Shown piece after piece: positions 1 through 5,532 of a DNA stretch of 5,552 bases (positions are counted from its first letter, which is position 1; the number at the start of each line of letters is the position of its first letter). The notes beneath the pieces were generated by a model that was not told where the DNA came from, made no database searches, and saw nothing but the letters and a program-made list of their open reading frames with translations. The stretch covers positions 1-5,552 of the forward strand of contig CALFFB010000207.1 of assembly GCA_937958075.1 (NCBI GenBank), given 5' to 3'. The stretch comes from an uncultured Geobacteraceae bacterium. Its GTDB lineage: Bacteria; Desulfobacterota; Desulfuromonadia; Desulfuromonadales; Geopsychrobacteraceae. A program made the position numbers and the translations under genes.

Positions 1-2264
1 CCGCAACCGATGCAGTAGTGATCATCGGAAACATATTCAAAACCACCTGCTGCCACCTCGACCCGGCGGATGGCGCCTTCGGGACAGGCCTCCAGGCACA
101 TTTCACAGTCGCGACAGGTGCCACAGGACATACAGCGCGACACCTCCTTGTCGGCCTGGGCGCGGAAGCGACCGCGGTTCTGCGGTTTGTACAGCTCTTT
201 GCTGAGGCAGTCGGTGCGGATCATGGGCGGCTTGACCCTGGCCACGGGGGTTTCCCCGGCCAGATAGCTGTCGATATACTCTGCCGCCTCGCGCCCCTGG
301 CCGATGGCGTGGGTGAGCAGCCCCGGCTTGACCGTATCGCCGATGGCGAAAACCCCTTTGCCCTTAAGCAACTGACCGCAATCATCGACCAGGGCCATAC
401 CCCGCTCGTCAAGCCAGTCGCGGGGCATGAAACTCAAATCCGGGCGCTCGCCGATGGCGATAATCACCGTATCGGCAGGAATCAACCGCCCGTCCTTGGT
501 GTGCAGCCCCTGCTCGTCAATTTTACTGGTAAAAACCGGCCACTCGATGCGCCCGCCCAGGGCTTCGAAATGGTCGATCTCCTTCTTGAAGGCAGCGGGA
601 CGTTGAATGTCGATGGCCGTGACCTTGGTCGCGCCGCTGGCGTAGGCACCAAGGCAGACGTCCATGCCGGCGTTGCCGGCGCCGATGACCACCACCCGCT
701 CGCCGATCTGTGGTCTTTCCCCCTTGTTGATGGCTTTGAGGAAATCGAGCCCCTTGATCAGGCGCTCATGTCCGGGAAAGGGGATGACCACCGGATTATG
801 GGCACCGCTGGCGACAACAATGGCATCAAAGTCCTGCCGCAACCGGGCAAACACCTCCTCATCGACCGGGGTTCCCGTGGTGATCTCGATGCCGAGCTGC
901 TTGATGCGGTCGATCTCCTGATCGAGGATATCCGCCGGCATGCGCTCCGTCGGGATCACCTGGCGCAGCTTGCCGCCGACCTCGCCGTCCCCTTCAAACA
1001 CCGTCGGCTGGTGGCCTTTGAGCCGCAGCTGCCAGGCCGCTGACAAACCGCCGGGGCCGCCGCCGATGACAGCGATTTTCTTACCGGTGTCGGGTTTGGG
1101 TTGCGGCGCCTGCGCCGCCAGGGACAAACTGCCCAGTTCCGGCATGGCGACAGCGTGGTCCACAAGCTGCCGGGTGCAGGCATCCATACAGGGATTGGGG
1201 CAGACCTTGCCACACACGCTCCCCGGAAAGGGAGAATACTTGAGCACCAGCTCCAGGGCTTCCTGATATTTGCCCTGACGCAGCAGGGCGATACGATCCT
1301 GGGTGGGGATGGAGGAAGGGCAGGAGGATTCGCAAGGGGCGCAGAAGGCCTTGTTGCGCCAGTGGGGAATCTTCAGTCGATCAGCGTCGGTGTTGACCAG
1401 TCCGGCGACATGATCATAGTCATCATCGAGAAGCCCTCCGAAGATTCCCCGGTCGGCGACCCACTTGTCGAGCCGGAACTCCCGCATGCTCGGCCGGGCC
1501 GGATGAAAGCGCTGCCGTTCTTCGTAGGTCCTGGCCACGATCTTTTTCCACTGGCCCAGATCCATCAGCTGTTCAAGATACTGACTACGTTCAACCTTTT
1601 CGAGAAAAACCGGCAATCCCCGGCCTAGAAAATCACGATCAGCAGCATCCAGATCAAGGAGCCAGACATCGTCGGGAAGATTGCTGGCTTCGCCGCGCAG
1701 ATAGATGGTGCCGCCGACCATGCCCATGCAGCTGCGCTCGCCAAGAACGGACGTCCCCTCGTCACAGCCGATACCACAGATAACGGCGGTGCCGCCCCCC
1801 ATGAATTCAAAGGAGAAGGAGCCGGTGTTTTTCAGCACCCACAGCTCCGGCGACGGAAAGGCGGGGTCTTGCTTCATCAATGAACCGGAGCGGGTCCCGA
1901 CCCGTCCGGCGACATAAATCCTGCCGCTGGCGGCGCAGTGGGCGGTGGTGTCGCCACTGTCCCCCTTGATGATGAGTTCAGCGCCGGCGTTGAGCCAGCC
2001 GGCATCGGCCGGCGCGGATCCGTCGACAATAATGGTCGTGCCGGCAAGGCCAAAGGCCCCGACCCGCTGGCCGGGATTTTTTACCCGGAAACTCAAGGGA
2101 GCATTATCCGCTGACCACAGGGGTCCGCCAATGACATGGTGGCCGGACGCCAGAACCTCGAACTCCGTTTCCCCCTGATCCAGAGCCGCGTAGATCTGCT
2201 GTAGCAGCTGCTGGGTGGAAAGACGCTGGTTGTTTTCATCAAAGCCGATAATCTGGGCTGCCAT
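1..2264 (-). CDS. gltD: Glutamate synthase GXGXG domain fused to NAD(P)H oxidoreductase (GltD-like) and ferredoxin, C-terminus cut by window edge
   Basis: From the ATG at 2264-2262 the frame stays open for 754 codons and leaves the window without a stop, so the C-terminus is missing. Domains in order: a GXGXG glutamate synthase domain (about residues 30-200, repeated Gly motifs such as FMGGG and GMVGG); a Cys-rich GltD-type Fe-S domain with C308, C311, C315 and C351, C355, C359, C363; an FAD Rossmann motif GGGPGG at 401-406; an NAD(P)H Rossmann motif GAGNAG at 528-533; a C-terminal FAD-contact motif FAIGD ending at D643; then a ferredoxin module with C711, C714, C717, C720, C723, C727-Pro and the start of a second cluster (C751, C754). 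In this family the oxidoreductase passes NAD(P)H electrons via FAD and Fe-S clusters to the FMN subunit, and GXGXG is a structural part of the synthase. A GGAG Shine-Dalgarno seven bases upstream supports the start. Uncertain: whether NADPH, NADH or ferredoxin is the physiological donor, and where the protein ends. Confidence 0.92.
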   Translation of the reverse strand, partial: MAAQIIGFDENNQRLSTQQLLQQIYAALDQGETEFEVLASGHHVIGGPLWSADNAPLSFRVKNPGQRVGAFGLAGTTIIVDGSAPADAGWLNAGAELIIKGDSGDTTAHCAASGRIYVAGRVGTRSGSLMKQDPAFPSPELWVLKNTGSFSFEFMGGGTAVICGIGCDEGTSVLGERSCMGMVGGTIYLRGEASNLPDDVWLLDLDAADRDFLGRGLPVFLEKVERSQYLEQLMDLGQWKKIVARTYEERQRFHPARPSMREFRLDKWVADRGIFGGLLDDDYDHVAGLVNTDADRLKIPHWRNKAFCAPCESSCPSSIPTQDRIALLRQGKYQEALELVLKYSPFPGSVCGKVCPNPCMDACTRQLVDHAVAMPELGSLSLAAQAPQPKPDTGKKIAVIGGGPGGLSAAWQLRLKGHQPTVFEGDGEVGGKLRQVIPTERMPADILDQEIDRIKQLGIEITTGTPVDEEVFARLRQDFDAIVVASGAHNPVVIPFPGHERLIKGLDFLKAINKGERPQIGERVVVIGAGNAGMDVCLGAYASGATKVTAIDIQRPAAFKKEIDHFEALGGRIEWPVFTSKIDEQGLHTKDGRLIPADTVIIAIGERPDLSFMPRDWLDERGMALVDDCGQLLKGKGVFAIGDTVKPGLLTHAIGQGREAAEYIDSYLAGETPVARVKPPMIRTDCLSKELYKPQNRGRFRAQADKEVSRCMSCGTCRDCEMCLEACPEGAIRRVEVAAGGFEYVSDDHYCIGC

Positions 2265-2432
2265 ATCAACGCTCCGTCAAGCTAAGACCTGTTGAAAGTT
2301 GCTTATACAATGACTGTCCGGGGCCGGAGCTCCCATGACGAGGGTGTAGTCAAGCGGCCATGGATGGCGCACAGCGTCCCGGAGGAATGGGAGGTGCGAC
2401 CCCGAACTAAAAATCTGCCAATCTACTGAACC
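2265..2432 (-). other. 168-nt intercistronic gap within the operon, open in the frame of both flanking genes
   Basis: The gap separates the FMN subunit gene from the fusion gene, whereas the first two genes overlap. I see no convincing promoter (no paired -35/-10, no -24/-12) and no intrinsic terminator. In the frame of the FMN subunit gene, 51 sense codons follow its TGA until a second TGA (2279-2277), 12 bases before the next ATG. Possible RNA pairings are CTCCCAT with ATGGGAG (7 bp) and the 6-bp pairing that covers the downstream ribosome binding site. No start codon in the 51-codon stretch has a good ribosome binding site, so I do not call a separate gene. Confidence 0.5.
2272..2275 (-). 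promoter_or_regulatory. Ribosome binding site of the GXGXG-GltD fusion gene
   Basis: GGAG on the minus strand lies seven bases before the ATG at 2264. The surrounding CGGAGC (2271-2276) is exactly complementary to GCTCCG at 2325-2330 in the same transcript, so the site could be partly masked by pairing. No other good Shine-Dalgarno and start pair is near, and an in-frame TGA (2279-2277) rules out an upstream extension. Confidence 0.75.
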
Positions 2433-4076
2433 TCAGCACACGTGCTGAATCTGCAACCGCTCGGCGACGGCGCGATCCGTCGACACCAGGGCGTCGGCGC
2501 GCCCCACCGGCAGGGAGGAATTGCCGATGGGTGCCATCAGTTTTTTCAGCTCCTGATCCATGGCCAGAAAATAATTGACGATGTTCTGCGCCACCCGATC
2601 CGGGTCTAGGCGCCGTACCAGCTGCGGTTCCTGGGTGGTGATTCCCGCCGGACAGAGGCCGGTATTGCAGGCGTTGCAGCGCCCCATGTCGTTGCCGACA
2701 CAGCCGGCCATCTGCAGAATCAGCTTGCCGGAAAATACCCCGTTGGCCCCCAGGCAGATCATCTTGAAGGCATCGGCGGCCAGATCGCCGGTTTTGCCGA
2801 GGCCGCCTGCAGCCCACAGAGGAATCTGCCCCTGGCGCCCCTGGGTCACGGCGGCCAGGTAGCAGTCGCGCAGTTTGCTGACGATGGGGTGGCCGGTGTG
2901 ATCGAGGCTGACCTCGTGGGCCGCGCCGGTACCGCCGTCGATACCGTCGAGGAAGAACCCGCCGACGATATTGTAGGGGTCGCGCACCAGATTGTTGAAA
3001 ACACTGACGCTGGTGGCCGAGGCCGCCACCTTGATGGCCACCGGCACCCGAAACTTGAAGGCGGCGTTCAGTGACAGAAACATCTTCTGCACGCTCTCTT
3101 CGATGGAGTACAGCCCCTGATGGTTGGGAGGACTGAGCAGGTCAGCCTTGGGGACGCCGCGAATGGCCTGAATATGCGCGGCCACCTTGCCCGCCTGGAG
3201 CAGACCGCCATCGCCGGGCTTGGCGCCCTGGCCGATCTTGATCAGAATCCCGGCGGGATCTTCGATCATGTCGGGCATGCTGGTGGCGATGCGGTTCCAG
3301 CCGAAATGGCCGGAGGCAATCTGCAGGATCATGTATTTCAAATACTTCGAGCGCAGCAACCGGCGCGGCACGCCCCCCTCACCGGAACTCATGCGCACCG
3401 GCAGACCGCACTCCTCATTGAGATAGGCGGTGGCCATGGCCACCGCTTCCCACATGCGCCAGGACAGGGCACCAATGGACATATCACCGATAATCACCGG
3501 ATACACCCAGTTGACCGGCGGCGCCACCTGCGCCGGCGTCGCGGCCTCCTCTCCCGGTTGAAAAAAGGGGAGCTTGCCCGGCGGCAGAATGCGTCCGAAG
3601 GGCGCCAGCAGATCAAAGGTATGGCGCTGGGCGTCAAGACTCGGGTCCGTCATCTGGGAAATACGGCCGACCCGTAACTTGTCCAGGGTACGGGTTGCTC
3701 CTTCCAGATTCTTGCGCCCGCCACGCTTGATGGAGTCTCCACCAAGACAGCGGGTGACGATGGGATGTCTGGTGTCGGGATTGCGGGCCGGGCGAATGGC
3801 ATCGTTGGGGCAGACCTTCTCGCACATGCCGCAACCTCGGCAGTAATCGCGGATGGAGGTTCCCTGCCGGATCACCGGCACCGCTGAAAAACGTGCCTTG
3901 GGCTCCGGCAGTTCCCCTTCTGAAAAGACCATACGCCGCCGCTCGACCTTGGGGCGGATAGCGCGGAAGGTACAGGTAGCGACACAGGAACCGCAAAGGG
4001 TACAGCGGCTGGCGTCGTAGTGGATTTTCCAGGGCAGATCGTTGGGGGTAAGATCATTGACCTTCATTGTTTCCAT
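2433..4076 (-). CDS. gltB2: Glutamate synthase FMN/Fe-S catalytic subunit with N-terminal ferredoxin domain
   Basis: This 547-residue protein is the synthase core: a flavin-bound barrel that makes glutamate from 2-oxoglutarate and ammonia. A two-cluster ferredoxin region comes first (C25, C28, C31, C35; then C79, C82, C85, C89-Pro). The FMN_synthase/GltS barrel follows (about 190-480) with KIGQGAKPGDGG from K280, SPPNHQ at 315-320, DGIDGGTGAA from D377 and AAGGLGKTG from A422. An Fe-S loop has C459, C467, C470 and C475-Pro, close to the archaeal-type cysteine pattern rather than the C-x5-C-x4-C of large GltB chains. The protein lacks the amidotransferase and GXGXG domains, which neighbouring genes encode. 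GGAGG (4084-4088) sits seven bases before the chosen ATG. An alternative ATG at 4067 (Met4) forms an ATGA overlap with the previous stop but is 16 bases from that site. Translation is probably coupled to the upstream gene through the 13-base overlap. The first ferredoxin motif lacks the usual proline after its fourth cysteine (Thr36). Confidence 0.95.
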   Translation of the reverse strand: METMKVNDLTPNDLPWKIHYDASRCTLCGSCVATCTFRAIRPKVERRRMVFSEGELPEPKARFSAVPVIRQGTSIRDYCRGCGMCEKVCPNDAIRPARNPDTRHPIVTRCLGGDSIKRGGRKNLEGATRTLDKLRVGRISQMTDPSLDAQRHTFDLLAPFGRILPPGKLPFFQPGEEAATPAQVAPPVNWVYPVIIGDMSIGALSWRMWEAVAMATAYLNEECGLPVRMSSGEGGVPRRLLRSKYLKYMILQIASGHFGWNRIATSMPDMIEDPAGILIKIGQGAKPGDGGLLQAGKVAAHIQAIRGVPKADLLSPPNHQGLYSIEESVQKMFLSLNAAFKFRVPVAIKVAASATSVSVFNNLVRDPYNIVGGFFLDGIDGGTGAAHEVSLDHTGHPIVSKLRDCYLAAVTQGRQGQIPLWAAGGLGKTGDLAADAFKMICLGANGVFSGKLILQMAGCVGNDMGRCNACNTGLCPAGITTQEPQLVRRLDPDRVAQNIVNYFLAMDQELKKLMAPIGNSSLPVGRADALVSTDRAVAERLQIQHVC

Positions 4077-5170
4077 CGCTGCACCTCCAGGGCATCGTTA
4101 ATCACCACTGTTTCCCGTTCGTTGGGGTAGATATCGTTCTCCCAGTCACGGTCGGGCAGAACCTCGTTGATGCCGCAGACCTCCGATGAAATGACGACCG
4201 TTTCCGCGTCATAACCGACCACCACCGGTCTGAGCTTTTTTGAATCACAGCAGGTGAACAGGGTGTTGTCCGGCAGCAGGCCGATGATGGTATTCGGGCC
4301 GTTGATCTCCAGATGGGCCAGGGATTGCCGGATGGCCAGCAGCTGCTTGCGATCCTGGCGATTCTCGATCTCCTCAAAGGGCAGGGGCGTCACCACATGC
4401 TTGTAATAGTTCAACGGCCAGCCCAGCTCCCGGTGAACATAGTGCAGGGTGTAGAGAAAGCACTGGGAATCCGATTCAAAGCCGATGTAGCCACGGTGCA
4501 GACGCTGCTGGAATTCCTTGTTTTTCAGATAGAAGGTATTCTCACCATTGGCCAGGGCCGTGTATCCCTGCAGATGAAAGGGGTGCGCCGCGTAGCGGAC
4601 AATGTCGTAGTTGGTGTTCTGCCGGCACTGGGCGGTAATCACCCTGGCGGTAAAGGTGGTGTTGGCCTCCCACAGATTGAAGTAGGTGCCGATATCCCGG
4701 GGATCACCGATCTCCTTCAAGGTCAGAAGGTCCGGCCAGAATGAGTAGACGAAGCCTTTCTCATCGGCCTCAAGGGCCCGGCGCAGGCGCAGACGGGTGT
4801 CGAGAAGCAGCTCCTCTCGTTCTTTGCGCGTTGCCCTCTGATGGGATTTCGGATAGTTGAAGGTCTCGAACACGTAGTGGGGCATGGCATTGATATCCAG
4901 CCCCGGCCGATCATTGACTTCCGGTGACCACTGCATGACCCGATGAAAACCGATCTCGTGAAGGATATCCTCGGCGATCTTGATACCTTCGGCGGTACAG
5001 GCCATGGACAGGGTCGGTAGATCCTTGTAGGGCTCAAAGATACCGCCAAGATCCTGCATCACCATGGCAAAACCGGAGTTGTCATGCCCTTTCTGCTGCG
5101 ACTGCATGAGTTGCAGCGCCATGCTCGGATGCACGTAGTTCAGACTTTTAATGGCGCCGATGCGACACAT
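4064..5170 (-). CDS. gltB1: Glutamate synthase class II glutamine amidotransferase subunit
   Basis: This 368-residue protein matches the stand-alone amidotransferase part of archaeal-type glutamate synthases. It hydrolyses glutamine to glutamate and ammonia, which is passed to the FMN subunit. The sequence begins Met-Cys-Arg-Ile-Gly: after Met removal Cys2 is the N-terminal nucleophile of class II (Ntn) amidotransferases, so there is no room for a longer start. Other expected motifs are KGHDNSG at 27-33, an Arg-x-Asn-Thr-Asn segment at 183-187 likely to bind the substrate carboxylate, Asn208-Gly209 (oxyanion hole) and Asp234. The C-terminal part (about 295-335, with KKLRP and VISSE) matches the end of amidotransferase domains of this type. 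It is the first gene of the operon and overlaps the FMN subunit gene by 13 bases. AGGAG (5181-5185) lies ten bases before the ATG, a rather long spacing. Related domains occur in PurF, GlmS and AsnB, but the neighbouring synthase genes settle the role. Confidence 0.93.
   Translation of the reverse strand: MCRIGAIKSLNYVHPSMALQLMQSQQKGHDNSGFAMVMQDLGGIFEPYKDLPTLSMACTAEGIKIAEDILHEIGFHRVMQWSPEVNDRPGLDINAMPHYVFETFNYPKSHQRATRKEREELLLDTRLRLRRALEADEKGFVYSFWPDLLTLKEIGDPRDIGTYFNLWEANTTFTARVITAQCRQNTNYDIVRYAAHPFHLQGYTALANGENTFYLKNKEFQQRLHRGYIGFESDSQCFLYTLHYVHRELGWPLNYYKHVVTPLPFEEIENRQDRKQLLAIRQSLAHLEINGPNTIIGLLPDNTLFTCCDSKKLRPVVVGYDAETVVISSEVCGINEVLPDRDWENDIYPNERETVVINDALEVQRWKQ
4084..4088 (-). promoter_or_regulatory. 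Ribosome binding site of the FMN subunit gene, inside the end of the amidotransferase gene
   Basis: GGAGG on the minus strand is seven bases from the ATG at 4076 and 16 bases from the alternative ATG at 4067. The spacing decides for 4076. The site lies within the last codons of the upstream gene, as expected for translational coupling. Confidence 0.8.
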
Positions 5171-5204
5171 AACCTGTAAGCTCCTGTAAAGTTGGAGTGA
5201 ACAT
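5148..5204 (-). CDS. Possible 18-codon upstream ORF overlapping the amidotransferase start
   Basis: ATG at 5204-5202 opens 18 codons (MFTPTLQELTGYVSHRRH) ending in TAA at 5150-5148, so it overlaps the first 23 bases of the amidotransferase gene in another frame. AGGA (5212-5215) lies seven bases upstream and GAGG (5207-5210) lies even closer to the ATG. Both are within predicted hairpin arms, so access would depend on leader folding. The peptide has no recognised motif and no run of glutamine or glutamate codons. It may be a translated regulatory uORF or simply chance. Confidence 0.25.
   Translation of the reverse strand: MFTPTLQELTGYVSHRRH
5181..5185 (-). promoter_or_regulatory. Ribosome binding site of the amidotransferase gene
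   Basis: AGGAG on the minus strand is ten bases before the ATG at 5170. A second, weaker AGG lies too close to the ATG to serve well. The site lies inside a short upstream ORF (5204-5148), so ribosomes on that ORF would cross it. Confidence 0.65.
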
Positions 5205-5205
5205 C

Positions 5206-5220
5206 ACCTCATCCTGAGGT
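5206..5220 (-). promoter_or_regulatory. Small hairpin competing with the large leader stem-loop
   Basis: ACCUC-AGGAU-GAGGU forms a 5-bp stem with a 5-nt loop. It uses bases 5211-5217 that also form the outer arm of the large stem-loop, so the two folds exclude each other. It ends 20 bases before the ribosome binding site of the first gene. Confidence 0.4.
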
Positions 5221-5281
5221 CCTCTTGTTACGAAATAAAAAACGAAACCGTTCTACTTATTTTCGTGCGGAGGTTCAGGAT
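5211..5281 (-). promoter_or_regulatory. Structured 5' leader: 71-nt imperfect stem-loop
   Basis: The minus-strand transcript can fold as nested arms: 5275-5281 with 5211-5217 (AUCCUGA/UCAGGAU, 7 bp), 5270-5273 with 5221-5224 (CCUC/GAGG), 5257-5266 with 5230-5238 (ACGAAAAUAA/UUAUUUCGU, 9 bp with one bulged A), and 5249-5252 with 5241-5244 closing a GUUU loop. The outer arm begins about three bases after the start predicted from the sigma-54 promoter. It could protect the 5' end or regulate translation or elongation. I do not recognise it as a named riboswitch. Confidence 0.55.
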
Positions 5282-5294
5282 TTCCGGAGAAAGG

Positions 5295-5310
5295 CGCAGG
5301 TTTTGTGCCA
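5295..5310 (-). promoter_or_regulatory. Sigma-54 (RpoN) -24/-12 promoter of the glutamate synthase operon
   Basis: The minus strand reads TGGCACAAAACCTGCG. TGGCAC matches the -24 element exactly, and TGC matches the -12 element with the required ten bases between the invariant GG (5309-5308) and GC (5297-5296). The predicted start is near 5284, giving a leader of about 114 nt. Sigma-54 promoters need an activator ATPase bound upstream, commonly NtrC-like in nitrogen assimilation genes, which suits glutamate synthase. I see no comparably good sigma-70 promoter here. Confidence 0.8.
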
Positions 5311-5430
5311 ACATCGGATCAGGTCTTTACTGAAAATTTATTTAATAATCATTCCATACAGTTAAAAAATAAAGTCGGGACAGACAAAGGGCAGGCAGGG
5401 GCGTTTCAAAATCCCGAACTCGTTAAGTTA
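5311..5430. other. AT-rich spacer between the promoter and upstream dyads
   Basis: This stretch has no gene. Its promoter-proximal part (about 5328-5373) is strongly AT-rich, as is common where DNA must bend to bring a bound activator to sigma-54 polymerase. I found no good match to the IHF consensus. A short tandem repeat, TTAAC twice on the minus strand (about 5422-5431), adjoins the first dyad. Confidence 0.4.
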
Positions 5431-5444
5431 AGTAGATATCAACT
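5431..5444. promoter_or_regulatory. Inverted repeat around GATATC, candidate activator site
   Basis: AGTAGATATCAACT is a 14-bp palindrome with one mismatched pair (6 of 7 positions symmetrical). Its centre is about 153 bp upstream of the predicted start, a usual distance for sigma-54 enhancer-binding proteins. It does not match the enteric NtrC consensus (GCAC-N-GGTGC type), so the binding protein is unknown. Confidence 0.35.
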
Positions 5445-5461
5445 CAGTTTAAGCTGACTGA
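5444..5461. promoter_or_regulatory. Second inverted repeat (TCAGT-N8-ACTGA), candidate activator site
   Basis: Two 5-bp arms, TCAGT (5444-5448) and ACTGA (5457-5461), lie about 15 bp centre to centre from the preceding dyad and about 168 bp upstream of the predicted start. Paired sites are common for enhancer-binding proteins, but arms this short can also arise by chance. Confidence 0.3.
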
Positions 5462-5478
5462 TCTTTGCGCTCATCATC

Positions 5479-5511
5479 AAAAAAAGGCCCCCGCCTGTCG
5501 ACGGGGGCCTT
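5479..5511 (-). terminator. Intrinsic terminator of an upstream minus-strand gene
   Basis: A perfect 10-bp stem (5502-5511 with 5484-5493, AAGGCCCCCG/CGGGGGCCTT) closes an 8-base loop. On the minus strand it is followed by a run of seven T (5485-5479, the first two also in the stem). Because the stem ends in AA/TT it has some A-run on the other side too, but the T-run placement favours minus-strand transcripts. It separates the glutamate synthase operon from a gene to the right that points the same way. Confidence 0.88.
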
Positions 5512-5532
5512 GCCCCATTAAAGGAAACGTAA

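Noticed and set aside
18..1043. 341-codon plus-strand ORF, the longest complete ORF on that strand
   Set aside because: It lies wholly opposite the oxidoreductase part of the fusion gene, whose FAD and NAD(P)H motifs are clear on the minus strand. Its translation has no recognisable domain and I see no ribosome binding site. It is an antisense shadow of GC-rich coding sequence.
2265..2432. Internal sigma-70 promoter in the gap (TTGACT and TATAAG on the minus strand)
   Set aside because: The two hexamers are about 40 bases apart and neither has a partner at 16-18 bp.
2407..2817. 136-codon minus-strand ORF overlapping the end of the FMN subunit gene
   Set aside because: It is an out-of-frame reading of the synthase C-terminal region, is Arg-rich, and extends only slightly past the true stop.
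3120..3677. 185-codon plus-strand ORF opposite the FMN subunit
   Set aside because: The minus strand carries the conserved synthase motifs. The antisense protein is low-complexity, rich in Gly, Ala, His and Arg, with no motif or upstream Shine-Dalgarno of note.
2433..4076. UGA read as an amino acid by genetic code change
   Set aside because: UGA ends the amidotransferase gene exactly where the FMN subunit starts, and reading through there gives an out-of-frame nonsense protein. UGG encodes tryptophan throughout. A genome-wide code change is not supported; only a local recoding remains possible.
5211..5281. Leader inverted repeat as a transposon-like element (MITE)
   Set aside because: There is no target-site duplication and only one copy is visible. 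The nested arms with internal loops and the position right after the predicted transcript start fit an RNA leader better.
5320..5400. Sigma-70 promoter in the AT-rich region upstream of the sigma-54 site
   Set aside because: Pairs such as TTGTCT with TTAACT match only about half of each consensus, as expected by chance in AT-rich DNA, while the -24/-12 match is near perfect.
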